Assembly (NCBI RefSeq): GCF_020085105.1
Contig: NC_058052.1
Span: 20,641,733 to 20,705,732 of the forward strand
Length of the DNA: 64,000 nucleotides
From: Siniperca chuatsi
Taxonomy: Eukaryota > Chordata > Actinopteri > Centrarchiformes > Sinipercidae
Direction: 5' to 3'
The notes beneath the pieces are model-generated. The model was not told where the DNA came from. It saw only the letters and a list, made by a program, of their open reading frames with translations, and did not search any database. Of the stretch, positions 47,640 through 59,760 are shown piece after piece (the stretch's first letter is position 1; each line of letters begins with the position of its first letter). A program made the translations under genes and the position numbers.

Positions 47640-47860
47640 GTGCAGCTTTGGCTATGGCTGTATGATGGACATCTGGAAGCTAAATTGGTTAATGGCGCCT
47701 CCAAGCCAACAGCCAGCCGGCCGTCCCCTCGCTGAGCTGAAAGAGGGTGTGTATGTATGGGTGGCGCGGGGTAGGCTGGAGTGGTGGGGGGACTCTACAT
47801 CTGGCCAGCCGTCCTGCAACAGACAAACACCCCTGTTGGACATTTAGGGCCCCCCCCCCC
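47640..47860. promoter_or_regulatory. candidate conserved non-coding element
   Basis: Unique GC-rich block with GGACATCTGGAAGC (near 47667), CTAAATTGGTTAATGGCGCC (47682-47700 region), CAGCCAGCCGGCCG and CTACATCTGGCC (near 47794). Two ACATCTGG words resemble the RP58/bHLH core. No good exon is present. Enhancer status is inferred. Confidence 0.25.
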
Positions 47861-48194
47861 AAATTAATTTTTTGTATTATCTTCAGAGTATACTCCAAAC
47901 AAATTCAAATTTGTTGTGTGCACACAAGCAAACTACTGCGTTTAAGACCATAAAGAAGCAGCAAATTTGGCTTTGATCACCACACCACAATCCATTGTTG
48001 CATGCGACTGAGTTATACTAGTTTCAATGCAGCTTAAAAAACTTATTTTGTTTAGGAACTGCAACCCATGTTGGCTTTCATTGTGACTCAGAAGCCAACA
48101 GCCATCTAATAACAGTTCTTTTTATTCATTCTATTATTTTTGCACTTGTATGAACAACATAAAAACAGAATAACTTAAATTAAAAATGAAAATA

Positions 48195-48597
48195 AACATT
48201 TGCTAATTAGCACTAAACACAAAGTACAGCTGAGGCTGATGGGAATGTCATTAGTAAATATGACCTGATGATGGCACAAGAGGAAAAGTCAGAGGATCAC
48301 CAAAGTGATTACAATTCATCCTGAGAGAGATGTGAATGTTTGTACCAAATTTCATGGTAATCCATCAAGTAGATGTCGAGATATTTCATTGGAAATGTGA
48401 AAACTTTGACCAGCTGGTGGCGCCAGAGTAAAAGTCAGGGGATCACCAAAGTCATTGGGCTTCATCCTCTGGGGACCATGAATGTTTGCACCAAATTTCA
48501 TGGCAATCCATCTAATTGTTCTTGAGATATTTAAGACTGGATCAAAGTGATGGAGCGACAGACATACTGACATTGTCATCCAGAGGAGCCGCTAAAA
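48195..48597 (+). repeat. dispersed repeat family R4, copy 2
   Basis: It shares with copy 1 the blocks TGCTAATTAGCACTAAA, GATGGGAATGTCATTAG, AGGAAAAGTCAGAGGATCAC, AATCCATCAAGTAGATGTCG and GCTGGTGGCGCCAGAG. The minus-strand frame with FGDPLTFTLAPPAGQ is a repeat shadow. Confidence 0.75.
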
Positions 48598-48599
48598 AT

Positions 48600-50180
48600 A
48601 AAACATCAATTAATTAATTAGAAATAAAAAAGACAATATAAAAAACATGCACTAATAAAGAAAAAAATACTCATGAATACAAACAAAATAAACGAAAATT
48701 AGACACTTAAAATGAACAGCACTAATCAAGATCATGTATAAATATAAAAAAAGACAGAATGTAATAACCAGATGACAGACAAAGATGTCACATCAATTTC
48801 TATTTAGTTTGGAACACACTGTTGGCCTTTAAATGAAGGCATTTACAACAGTAGACAGTCTAAGCAGAAAATAAGAGAGAAGGAGACTGATAATAACAGC
48901 AGCAAGAGAAGAGCCAATCAGGAAGGTCAAGAAAGAGATCAAGAGGGTAAGGCCAAGGCAAAATAAAAGGTATAACAGATATGTGACCAAGGTTGTGAGA
49001 TAGACAGACACATTTAGAAAGTAAGCAAAAATACGACAAAGGATCCATATCTGCCGTCATTCATTGCAGCGATAATGTGATTATGATGTCACAGGTTTAG
49101 TAAAGCACCCATAATCACAGTGTCCTGGGGGGTATTGTGGTATTTCACTTCTGCATGGGTACTATAAGAAACATTTAGCAGTAAACAGGAAAATAACACA
49201 ACACTGCTCTGTAGGTATCTGAATACCACAAAAGCTGCCATAGCAACCAGTGAAACATGGCTAGCAGTGCTTTATAGGAGCTGTAACTACTTACAGACTG
49301 AAATATTACACATCTCTTGCATGAGGAGTTCCTTGATGATTATGAAGGCAAGCTGCTTTTGTGACAATGTATTGTCAAAGCATCCATTGTTCAGAAAATG
49401 AGCAAAAAAAAAAAAAATCTAGTTTATTTTTTAGAAAATATACACAACATGCTTTGAAATTAATTTTAGTTCATGATTTTCTGGTCTGAAATCAGATCTC
49501 CAAAAGCCAGATTTGGAAATGTTCATGCTTGCTGCAGCTGCTAGATCTGTCCAGGCAGAATGCACATGCAAATGATGAGAGGGAGAGGGAGCGAGAGTGG
49601 GAAACACTGACAGAGCTTTAAATAAATACAGCCACAGCAGACGCATTGCAACAGACGCAGTGCAGCCGAGTCCAGGCCAAGACTGCACAAACAGCAATGT
49701 GATCTCCTCAAATCTTTATTGTAAGATCTCAGAGATCATGTTGAAATGAAAAGTGCCACTGTAGCCTCTGTTCTGTCTGTCTGCCTGCCTGCCTGCCTGC
49801 CTGTCTTTCTGTCTCTCTTCAGTCCAGATGTCAGAGGACTAGCCAACAGCTGCGGCAGGAAATGAGCCCCCAGGCAGTGAAAAGGCTAATACACTTCCAC
49901 ACAGAGGAGGGAGACCAAAACAAAACATGCAGACGCACACACACAAAGATGAACTCAGAAGAAAGCAAGTGGATGATGCAAAAAGTAACCTCTTTCTTGA
50001 GACCAAATCAAATTCTTTGTGTGTGTGTGTTGGTTTGTAACTGATCTCCATGAACATGTTGCTCCATGTTGCTGTACATGTACTCACTATAAACATACCC
50101 ATGCAATTCAGTACTTTTGCATGTCTGTGACAGTATTCATGTGTCCTTTTTCTACTGGATTCATCCATTTTGCGTAAAGT
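48600..50180. other. intergenic DNA; no gene seen
   Basis: AT-rich with a (TGCC)n run at about 49781-49803. No gene or RNA recognised. Confidence 0.5.
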
Positions 50181-50199
50181 GTGTGTGTACGGGCGATTG

Positions 50200-50395
50200 C
50201 GTGCCAGCCTGCCAGCCTGCCTGCCACATCGCCAGCCCCTGAGCCAGCGGGAACATTTGCCTTGTGGCTCCAATTCCCAGGAATGCCTAACCTGCGCCAG
50301 CTGTTGAGAACATGTTACCTGTGCCAACAATGCACCGGCTCTACCCACCACATCAGCTGCCACTCTGTCTCCATCTGGGTACGAGATTGGATTTG
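50200..50395. promoter_or_regulatory. candidate conserved non-coding element
   Basis: Unique block with TTTGCCTTGTGGCTCC, AATTCCCAGGAATGCC (GGAATG is a TEAD core), GCGCCAGCTGTTGAG and TGCCAACAATGCACC between microsatellites. No exon support. Appearance only. Confidence 0.2.
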
Positions 50396-50565
50396 TGTGT
50401 GTATTTGTTTGTCTGTAACTTACTGTATCGCAACTCTTCCCACATCTGTATTTGTGCTTGCATCTGTGTGCATGAATGCGCAGCCTCTCTCATGTGTTTA
50501 GTGTGCAGTGTCAATGTGTATTTGAATGTATGGATGTTCCTAATGTTGTGTGCACTGTATGTGCA

Positions 50566-50568
<3 letters not shown>

Positions 50569-50601
<33 letters not shown>
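50569..50601. repeat. (GT)n microsatellite
   Basis: Perfect GT tract of about 33 bp. Confidence 0.96.
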
Positions 50602-50602
<1 letters not shown>

Positions 50603-51479
50603 CAGCTCTGGTGTTTATGTGTGTCTCCATCTGTGTGTGCTGGGCCTCCCTTGCCTGCATCTGGAGCAGCATTGAAGAGGCTTTCCAACAAGGCCAATGG
50701 CAGACAGCATGCCAAACAGCCCAGATGTTAGTTCTGTAAGCCTCAGGCTAAATGGAGGGAGCCATACTCTCATTATTCAGGAGGAGTAAATTGCAACCAC
50801 TTTTTTTAGCAGAAGAGGGAAGGAGAGACACCATGAAAGAATAAAAGAGGGGGAGTAAGAGAAAGAGATAGAGGTATGAGAGACAGATGAAAGAGAAGTC
50901 GTTTGATGTGATTGTTACTATAAGCTTCTTCACTGTGCTCACAGAACAATTATAATAAATAAATCAGACTAAATGCCACTTTGATGAATTACCTGTGTCA
51001 AGTAAGTTTCAAGCCTCTGCAGGTTGATTTTCACACGGTAGGTAGGAAATTGATCTAAAACCTTATGACAAGCTTTGGAAATTATGGGGGGTAATGTTAA
51101 AGTGTAGACACTCATACAGGTTTTCAAAAAACTCTTAGAGGAAACAAAGGCAAACAGTAAAACTATTCAACTTGATCTACTGTACTTGCCGTAGGCATAT
51201 GTGCACAGTTTTCCTGTACAATAAAGGATTATTACAAACATTTCAGGGGCAGACTTTAGTCTATGACTAAAGTGGTTTAAATAATCTGGTTAAACTGTTG
51301 GCTTATTTACAACCTGTTTAATCATGTGAACACTTGTGTTTCTGGCCCCGTTAGTAGTGATGTTGTGATGTTTGGAAACCTGACCTGATTACTTTGGTGG
51401 GTACAAATCATAACTGATAGAAATGACGATGATGTGTCGTTTGGTCCTGAGCAGGTAGTGTACAGTGGGTTTTTAGGGC

Positions 51480-51745
51480 TGTTTTTGCTGAAAACTGTTG
51501 CCTATTGCAGCTGAAAATGTCTCTGATGAGAGCGGTGAGACTAAACCAAAACAATTAAGTTGTGGCCCAACCAAAACAATGAGCTGAAAGACGCTAAAAC
51601 GCTCCGTAGAGCTGAGGGGAAATGCAGAGTTGGATGGTAATTCTCTGTGGGTTTGTCACTACAAGCGACTCCTTTGACAAATTCCTTTACACACAGTCAT
51701 TTCATTAATTTTTATTATAAAAAATATCAATAAGTGCAGCTTTAC
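51480..51745 (-). repeat. dispersed repeat family R3, copy 3 (partial)
   Basis: TGATGAGAGCGGTGAGACTA and CAAAACAATGAGCTGAAAG align with GATGAGAGCGGTAAGAGTG and AAACAATGAGTGTAAAGG of copy 1. The right end is the TGCAGCTTTA terminus of copy 2 in reverse complement. Confidence 0.6.
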
Positions 51746-51895
51746 AGGAACAGTTCACCCAAAAATCAAAAATACATATTTCTCCTCTTACCTGTAGTGC
51801 TATTTATCCATCTAGAGTGTTTTGGTGTGAGTTGCAGAGTTTTGGAGATATCTACCACCAACACTGAGGTAAGTGTATGCCGTTGAAATTTCTTA
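51746..51895 (+). repeat. teleost dispersed repeat (GGAACAGTTCACCC family), truncated
   Basis: It begins AGGAACAGTTCACCCAAAAA and continues CTCTTACCTGTAGTGCTATT and TTTTGGTGTGAGTTGCAGAG, a repeat I recognise from many fish sequences. It abuts R3 copy 3 directly. Confidence 0.55.
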
Positions 51896-52192
51896 AGGAG
51901 CAAAGTATGCATACCATACTAAGGTACCCAGACAGACATCAAAATTAAACAATTAACAATTAACCAACATAGAATCCATTCTGGTGACTTACTATTAGGT
52001 CACCCTCTGTCCTTTCTCCACTGTTTTTCAAACAACCACAAGCCAATATCTCTCCAAAATATTCTTTTCGTAAACAGGAGAGCAGTTTTGGAAATAAAAA
52101 CACAACATGTTCATTCACCATCAAACAGTAGGACACAATTAGCTTGATCATCTGGACGGGTGTAGCTGTGATGCTGGGGCAGATTTGGCTGT

Positions 52193-52266
52193 ATGTGTGT
52201 ATACGCATGTGTGTGTGTGTATGTGTACGTGTACGTACGTGTGTGTGCCTGTGTGCGTGTGTGTGT
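52193..52266. repeat. GT-rich tract with ACGTACGT insert
   Basis: Compound GT repeat interrupted by TACGTGTACGTACGTG. Confidence 0.9.
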
Positions 52267-52392
52267 ATATGTACTATGGTAACCACAGAGGTGGCATCTG
52301 CCAGGGTGCTTTAGCTCTGTTTGTGAGATGCATGTGTGTGGACTTCCACAGGGCTTAGAGAACGTCCCCCCCCCCCATATGGTGAGCTGTCA

Positions 52393-52428
52393 CTGGATGG
52401 AGGTCCCCTGTGTGGGACCTCCAGCCAG
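52393..52428. other. 15-bp-stem hairpin
   Basis: CTGGATGGAGGTCCC at 52393-52407 and GGGACCTCCAGCCAG at 52414-52428 pair over 15 bp with one mismatch around a 6-base loop. It is too short for a standard microRNA precursor. It may be a regulatory or chance structure. Confidence 0.6.
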
Positions 52429-52439
52429 CCATCAGACTG

Positions 52440-53800
52440 ACCGAGTAAACAACAACTGGACATGGGGTGATGATGTTGTATTTGTGGGGATATTTTCTGG
52501 ATAGGATATTATCTCCTAAACCTGTGATGAAAGAGCACAGACGACATCAGAATAATCTATTTCTCATGTGACTTACATCGGCCATATATCAGTATTTATG
52601 CTTCAGTGATATCCCAAAATCTGTTTAATCTTTTTTGGAAAACACTTTTTGTCAACAAACTCCATTCTCACACACCCTATCAAAACAGATCTGACTTCTA
52701 AATAATTTCACAGGGGTTGACTTCTAGGCGTCAGATGTTACTGATATGACTGAGCTGGTTTAAAATGGCACAGCAATGATAAGCATATAAGGTCTTCTTT
52801 TTGAGTTTATTAGAAAAGAAAAGAAAAAACATGTAGCTAAGTAGCTGTGAATTGGTTGTAGCTTCTCCATGTTAGTCTGCACAACTTTCTATCAAACACG
52901 GTGTACGACACTTTTGGGAAATGCAAATTGCTAAGAGAAAAATATGACTGAGAGACTGACAGATATCTTTCTCACATCTGTCTCTCTCTTCCTGCACACA
53001 GAAGTTACACAGCAGTTTGTTCTGAGAAGGCGAAGACGACGACTCCTGTGCCTCCCCAAGGAGTGAGTAGCCTCGGGAAAATCACATTTGCACATAAAGT
53101 GTTAATGTGCCTCTGTGAGCAAGTCTGTGTGTGTGGAGACAAAAGAAAAAGGGAGACAGAGGGAGAGAATGTGTCTTACAAAGGAAGTAAAGGATATGCA
53201 GACTAGAAATAGGAAGTGGCAGGATTGGAAACTGGGGGCCCTCAGGGGCCATCAGAGGCTTTGGAAGTGGGTGGATGTGGGAGGGGGGTTACTGCTGTTC
53301 TATCCTCTGGCTGTACTCAAACCGTGTGTGTTTATGCTGTTGATCTCACCCAGTTGTTGGAAAGCCAAACACAGTCTGTTCACCCAGATGTTGACAGATG
53401 TGCTGCAAGATATTCAACAAATACCACAACATTTCCTAAAAACCAACCTTAGCCCCAGTGGTGAGCTGCCGCGCTCTTGAAAGGCCGCCGTCCACTGTGC
53501 TGTTCCAGATGTTCTATAAATAACTAAAGTACACAGAATTTGCCTCATCCAGATGTGTTTACTTCATAAGCTGCAATCTCAGAGAAAGACGGAGAGAGAG
53601 AAAGACAGACAGACTAACAGCTGGAGCCCTCAGTACAACTATAACTAATGCAGCTCTCCCTAGTGGTCTGGAGTGGTTCTTGCACACATGCAGCTGTGCA
53701 CATGCAGGCAGGATGTAGGACACTGGGATGGTTTGTAGTGGTGGGACATTTAGCTATCATCTGTCACAGGTCGAGCTGGTACTGATGTTTTAGGGTTTCA
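52440..53800. other. intergenic DNA; no gene seen
   Basis: No gene recognised. The open frame at 53115-53480 shows no known motif or plausible splice context. Confidence 0.5.
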
Positions 53801-53809
53801 GCTGTTCTT

Positions 53810-54420
53810 TTCATCCTGTCCTGTCCTGTCTTGTCCAATCACATCTTGCCCTGTCCTATCATATCCGATTTGTCCTATCCTATTCCACTTCTGTCCAATC
53901 CTATTTGTCATATCTTGTCCTGTCCTATGCTACCCTATTTGTCCTATCCTATTCCAATTCTGTCCTATCCTATTTGTCATATCTTGTCCTGTCCTATCCT
54001 ATCCTATTTGTCCTATCTTGTCCTGTCCTATGCTACCCTATTTGTCCTATCCTATCCTGTTTTGCCCTTTTCTGTCCTACCTTATTTGTTCTATCCTGTC
54101 CTGCCTTGTCCAATCACATCTTGCCCTGTCCTATCCTACCCTATTTGTCATATCCTGTCCCGTCTTGTCCAATCACATCTTGCCCTGTCCTATCCTACCC
54201 TATTTGTCATATCCTATCCTGTTTTGCCCTGTCCCATTCTATCCTATTTTGTCCTGTCCTGTCTTGTCCTGCACCATCTGGCCCTGTCCTATCCTACCCT
54301 ATCTGTCTTATCCTATCCTGTCCTGTCCTGTCCTGTCGAATCCTGTTTGCCCTGTCCTATCCTTTTTGTCATGACCTGTCATGTCCTATCCCCTCCTAAC
54401 CTGTCCTGTCCTAGCCATAC
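53810..54420. repeat. degenerate (TCCTR)n pentanucleotide array with higher-order units
   Basis: About 600 bp of TCCTG/TCCTA units with inserted ATTTGTC and CAATCACATC words. CAATCACATC recurs at 53836, 54111 and 54170 (59-bp spacing between the last two). CTATTTGTCA recurs at 53901 and 53970 (69 bp). All three plus frames stay open because the unit lacks stops, so the long SYPIL/LSCP frames are not genes. Confidence 0.95.
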
Positions 54421-55265
54421 TCTACCAGAGCCTATGATGACTTCTCTGTTCCCACTAATGTTGTGCATGAAAAAAATCACCTATCATACAGAAGTCAGGT
54501 GATCACATGCTTTAAAAAAGACCAACACAATGCAATGAAAAGAGGAAGTAATCATAATAGTTTAGATCACATTCACACATACTATAAACATATTTTTTAT
54601 ACTTGTGGACAATTATATTTGAAAATATGCCATTAATTATTACCTACATAGTTAAATACTTAAAGCCCCTGCAAACTTGGTTTCAATCTCTCTATAACAT
54701 TAACTATTTATGATTAAATATTCATAAATCAAAGTTAAAGTTTGGCAAAAACATCAAGTTATTATTTATTAAAAGTTTAAAACTCATAAACTCAGCTAAT
54801 CGGCTACATCAGGATGTGCGGGTGTGGTTTAATCAGATTTAATTGACAGTGGCCTGGCTTTGCAAGAAAACAACCCCACAACTGTCATTGGATTTTGATT
54901 ACAACATTGATAAATACTGATTGGTGCATGAACATATGATCAACTTTCTCCACTGAGACCCGCCTACTCCAAACCGGTGAGAAAAACTCAGACAAAATCG
55001 CAGATACAGAAATCTCTCGTGATTTAAAAATAATGTGTTTATTTATGAGCCTTGTGCTTATAGTAAGAAGCAAATTTAGAAATGAGGTTTTCAGGGCCTT
55101 TAAGCATCTATGTACTGTAAGACTAAAATTTGTGTAGTGAAAGCCTGGAAGAACATCTTATTTTTGAGGAGCATCTCAAAAATCTGGTCTTTTCTCTCTC
55201 GACCGGATCTCGATAGAAGGTCATTCATGCTTCATTATCATTACATTACATTATTATAATTCATT
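54421..55265. other. intergenic AT-rich DNA; no gene seen
   Basis: No gene, RNA or clear repeat recognised. Confidence 0.5.
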
Positions 55266-55269
55266 GTAT

Positions 55270-55910
55270 TCAGAGTTGAGCCAAAAATGCCTTCAGCTAG
55301 TACAAAACGCTGCTCGGCTTTTAACAAATACTTGAATACAGGAACATATCACTCCTGTTTAGCCTCTTCATTGGTTACCAGTAAGTTTTAGAATTGATTT
55401 TAAGATTTTACTGATTACCTATAAAGCACTTCATGGTTTAGTTCCCAGTTACAGTATATTGCTGAATTGCTGTTCCCCTATGAGCCAGAGCGCAGCCTCA
55501 GATCTTCAGGCAGGGCCCTGCTGGCTGTTCCTGAGTCCCGGCTCAAGACTCAGCGTCAAGACTAAAGGTAACCAGGCTTTTGCGGGACCCTTCAGCTCTG
55601 GAACTCCCTGCCTGAAGATCTGAGGCTACGGAATCAGCGACATCTTTTAAATCACTTCTCAAAATGTAAATAAATTTAAAAAAAGCTTTATATTAATGTT
55701 AGCACAATGGTTTATGTCTTATCTGTTTTCTAAACATTACTATTGTTTTTATCTTATATTGTTGTTGGGTATTTTATTCCATTGTATTTTTTTAATTATT
55801 TCTAATAGATTGTATTTTCGTCATTGCAGTCCTGAAATGTTTCAACCATGTGAAGCAATTTGTAACTTGGTTTTGAAAAGTTCTGTATAAATAAAGGTTA
55901 TTATTATTAT
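55270..55910 (+). mobile_element. L2-like LINE, 3' end of the reverse-transcriptase ORF and 3' UTR (degraded)
   Basis: The plus strand encodes, with breaks, LVQNAARLLTNT then ITPV, LHWLPV-like and YKALHGL, followed by a WNSLP-like block near 55597 (CTGGAACTCCCTGCCTGAAG). These are the C-terminal motifs of L2/Maui-type LINE proteins in fish. It ends in a TTATTATTATT tail at 55890-55910. It is frame-broken and 5'-truncated. Confidence 0.85.
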
Positions 55911-56115
55911 TTCTAATCTGTTTTTAAGCATATATGTCAAGGTCACACCTCAGCAATGGCAGCCCTCCTCTGGAACAAAAACAGATCAAAGTTGTCCCCT
56001 CCCTCTCTCTCTCTGTCATCCTCCCACTGCTTCATTGACTCTACCACTGAGCAGAATCTACACTGATGGCACCCAGTGGAACTCCAGCATGCAGCTGGAA
56101 GAGCCGCGAGAGAGG

Positions 56116-56118
<3 letters not shown>

Positions 56119-56177
<59 letters not shown>
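56119..56177. repeat. (GT)n microsatellite
   Basis: Perfect GT tract of about 59 bp. Confidence 0.98.
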
Positions 56178-56179
<2 letters not shown>

Positions 56180-56329
56180 TTGTGTGTGTATTTATGTGTG
56201 TTTGAGACAGAGACAGAGAATTCATATGCATGTTCATGTCACACAGTCCAGAGCCTGGAGATGTTTGTGTCACTGAAGAAAGGATTGGGTCTCTGGCTGC
56301 TTCCACAGACACCATGTAGGTAACATCTG

Positions 56330-58050
56330 TCCTCAAACAAGAACCACACACCTAATATTCACTCAGAACATTTCTCATAGCTGACAATAACACATAGCCG
56401 GTAATACAACATGATATAACAGAGTGGACAAACCACCACAACTGCCTCCTCTTAGTTTGTCCAACCTCAGCCTACAAACTGCAGTCTCATTCTTACAGTC
56501 ACTGCCAAGAGTTTATGTCATTAGGAAGTGCCAGAACAAACCTGAGCAGTAAATCAGGAACCTTTACTTAGTGGCTCAGCTTTCTCTTTATCGCCGTAGT
56601 GCAAAATGACTCCTACATTACTGCAGCAGCTGCCACTAAGCAGCGGTCAATCACATAATTGCTTTTACACTCACTCATAAATAATCCTGCCGTCATATGC
56701 CATCACAGATACTGGAAATACAACTTGCAGATGTACACGTTGCACATGAACATCTGCTCGGGCCATCATTGCAAGTCAGAAATCATTTTGATATACATGT
56801 TTCCAAGCTGAGATGTTTTACTGAACTGTGAACTCTTTATCATCAACATGTTAGCAGAATTCTGCAGTCATAAAAGGCTGTTTATTACTCACTGGATGCT
56901 TTTCTTTGAAAACAATGTTTCAGAGTCTGATTGGATGCAGTGGTTTCATAATTAGGAAGTGAAAACTGTATAATAGGAGCTTTAAATGAGCATAAGTAGG
57001 CAGGGTAAGATGCTGTGTGAATGAAATGAAATGCAGTGAATGTCCAATGTTGTTTTTACAGTTTTACAGCAAAGAATCTGAGAAAAAATATATATAATGT
57101 ATAATATATATAATATATATATAAATATATGTAATGTATGTAACATTAAACTGGGGAAGGAACTTACAATGAAGTGCGATTTTAAAATATGCCAATTTGT
57201 GAAAGACAGTTGGTTATTTGGGACTCAAACAGAGTCAAACAGACAAGCGTTTCACAGCTAATATCAATAACATTTGTTTTTATCTTTATTTAAAAGTACT
57301 AACATTGGTCTGTTGTCACTGCCTTTTGGCGATTTACAATTATTTGGAGTTTTTGGTTGTGAACATTGATTGTAGATTGCAGATTATCACTTTAATGAAG
57401 AGGTTATTGCAGTATTATTGCTCCTCTTGTAAAGTTAATCAAAATCTGTTTCCACTCCTCTGGCTTGAAGCCCTTAATTTTAGGGCAGAGCAGCTGCACA
57501 CTGCAGAGCAACCTGAGAAACCAGACTGCTCTAACCTGGGGGTGGAAGCATGTGTTTAAGATGGGGCTGGGCATAGAGGACAATATGAGTGTGTGTTTTG
57601 TGTGTGCGTGATGGAGGGTCAGGGGACAGGGTGTTTTTGGGGGAGTGCAACCTGTCCGCACGTGAGCAGAAGGTATCCACCTACACACAGGTGCACACAC
57701 ACACTGCATATGTGAATGTGTGAACCTATGCATGGATACAAGCACATAAACAGGCTATTAGACAAACACATGTACACGTACGCAGACAAACACCAACACA
57801 CGTTCATTCTAAAACTAACCACTTCAGGGTCTAACAAACCTCGTCTTCTTGCTTCCGCAGAGTACACACACTCAGAGTGCTGAAGTGCATTGATATGTTT
57901 TTGTACTATGCTCTCATTATCACATAACAGGAAAACTTTACAGTGTGGTGCAATCGAGAACGAAGCCCTGCAATAAATGAGATAAATGGGGATGTTTTGG
58001 GCAATGAAGTGATGCCACAGATGAGTTTATAGGCTGGAGGCTGCTTTAAA
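56330..58050. other. intergenic DNA; no gene seen
   Basis: It contains a (TA)-rich run at 57087-57135. No exon or RNA gene recognised. Confidence 0.5.
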
Positions 58051-58129
58051 TATATATAAATTTTATCTGGTCATCTGGTACTGCACAGACTGCATTTTAC
58101 ACCTGAGTGCAAAATAGGTGACCCAGAAC

Positions 58130-58640
58130 AGAGCAGAGCCATGCCGGACCATACTGGCTCCCAAGCTGTCCTGCTGTACAGCACACCTTCAGCACCATGG
58201 CTGCAGCTGCTCTGTACTGTCTCGTGTGTGTGCATATGTGTATGTGTGTGTATGCCTGTTCGTGTGTGTACATATCCCCTGCACAGGGTCTGTCTGACCG
58301 CAGCTGTCCCTACCTCTATGCGGGTCTCCGGGGCGAGGCTGACCTCTCTCTCCTGAAGCCACTTCAAAGAGACCAGGGATGGGCTGAAGAGGTACAGGGT
58401 GCCGGGCAAGGCCAGCACGGCTGCTGCTTCCCTGGGCTTTGGGAGCTGGGGAGCTGGGACTGGAGTTAAGGTAGGGGGGAGGAGGGGTGGAGCGGGGTTG
58501 GATGTGTTGCGGGAGGTGAAGGGAGTCGCAAACATGGGGGGGTGGGTTATGTGTGTGGCAGAGGGCAGAGACAGGAGGCATGGGAATGGGGGTAGGAATG
58601 TTGTTATAGTCAAAAGCTGGAAGTTTATCAGTGTGTGTGT
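58130..58640. other. GC-rich unique block, unknown role
   Basis: GC-rich, mostly non-repetitive DNA with long open frames on both strands (58189-58659 minus is rich in Pro; 58197-58469 plus). No family motif or convincing splice structure was seen, so it is left uncalled. It could be a conserved non-coding element or an unrecognised exon. Confidence 0.3.
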
Positions 58641-59034
58641 GTGTGTGTTTGCCGTTCAACCCGGACAGACCTTCTGTCCTCTGGTGTCACATCGTAGTGT
58701 CAGGGGTGTCTGTGCATGTGTGTGTGATTCACTCAGCAGTGCACCACCTCACCCACAGGGAGTCAGGGGTCCAGCTTGGTGAGAACTGATGGCACAGTTA
58801 CATGGGGGTCCCGATGGAAAAGACCACACACACCCATACAGAAGGAAGGACAAAATAACAGGAACACCTGACAAAATCGTGCACTCTAGTTTAACAGCCT
58901 TGAAATAAATGCATTTCTGAAGCTTATCATTTTCAAAAAGTCCTATAAAATCACAAATAATCAGCGTTTTTGTGCAAAAAATCTAAAATGTACGACATTG
59001 TCAATATATTTTTTGGAATTTCTGCTTTATCGTG

Positions 59035-59187
59035 TGATAGTGATAGCTGGAGAGAGACCGGAGAGGCAGGGGAGAGAGAAAGGGGATGACATGCAGCAAA
59101 GGGCCGCAAGCTGGAACTGAACCCTGGCTGCCGTGGCAAGGACCCAGCCCCAATACATGAGGCGCACTCGCCCAGGCGAGTCACCAG
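59035..59187 (-). mobile_element. tRNA-derived SINE-like repeat
   Basis: On the minus strand it begins TGGTGACTCGCCTGGGCGAG (box A-like region) and has GGTTCAGTTCC at 59123-59113, one to two changes from the Pol III box B consensus. A unique tail rich in CTCTCTCC follows. Spacing and box sequences suggest a SINE with a tRNA-like head. It is not a functional tRNA, as no cloverleaf was found. Confidence 0.6.
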
Positions 59188-59269
59188 GGCATTATATTTT
59201 GTGGTGTTGTAGTATTTGGATTACATTAGCCTGTAAGGTGTGTTCCTGTTTTTTCTTTGTTTGGCTCTA

Positions 59270-59760
59270 GGGATGGCAATGTCTTTCTGTCTATCCACTT
59301 TGGTCCAGACATGTCACTGAAATAATCATGTTCCCCAGAGGATGAATTCTAATGACATTGGTGATCCCCTAACCTTTCCTCTAGTGCCACAATGAGATTC
59401 ACATTTGTGGTTTTCAGGGAAATATCTCAATAAATATTGAATGGATTATCATGAAATTTGGTACAGACATCCATGTCCCCCTCAGGGTGAATTCCAATAA
59501 CTTTGGTAAAACTTTTCATCTAGTGCCATGATCAGGCCAAATTCTCACTTTGTCCAACACTTTGCTGTATGACAAAATACCTGTGAAACAAATGACATTC
59601 CCATCAGCCTCAGCTGTACAAGCTAAACTAAGATAGTGAACATGGTGATTATTATACTCGTTAAACATCAGTATGTTAGCATTGTCATTTTGAGCATGTT
59701 AGCATGTTTAGATTAGCATTTACCAAGGTGAGTACAACCTCACAGAGCCGCTACTGTGAC
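59270..59760 (-). repeat. dispersed repeat family R4, copy 3
   Basis: Reverse-complement blocks of copies 1 and 2: AGAGGATGAATTCTAATGAC, GTGATCCCCTAACCTTTCC, ATGACATTCCCATCAGCCTC and AGCATGTTAGCATG. Confidence 0.75.

Noticed and set aside
52393..52428. microRNA precursor
   Set aside because: Stem and total length (36 nt) are too short for a Drosha/Dicer substrate.
53831..54502. Long open frames of 118-223 codons in all three plus frames
   Set aside because: They follow the stop-free TCCTR pentamer array; proteins are only SYPIL/LSCP repeats.
58189..58659. 156-codon Pro-rich minus frame as a possible exon
   Set aside because: No family motif, flanked by CA repeats, and an equally long frame on the other strand; left as unknown block.
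59035..59187. True tRNA gene
   Set aside because: Box B-like sequence present, but no foldable cloverleaf or anticodon arm could be drawn.
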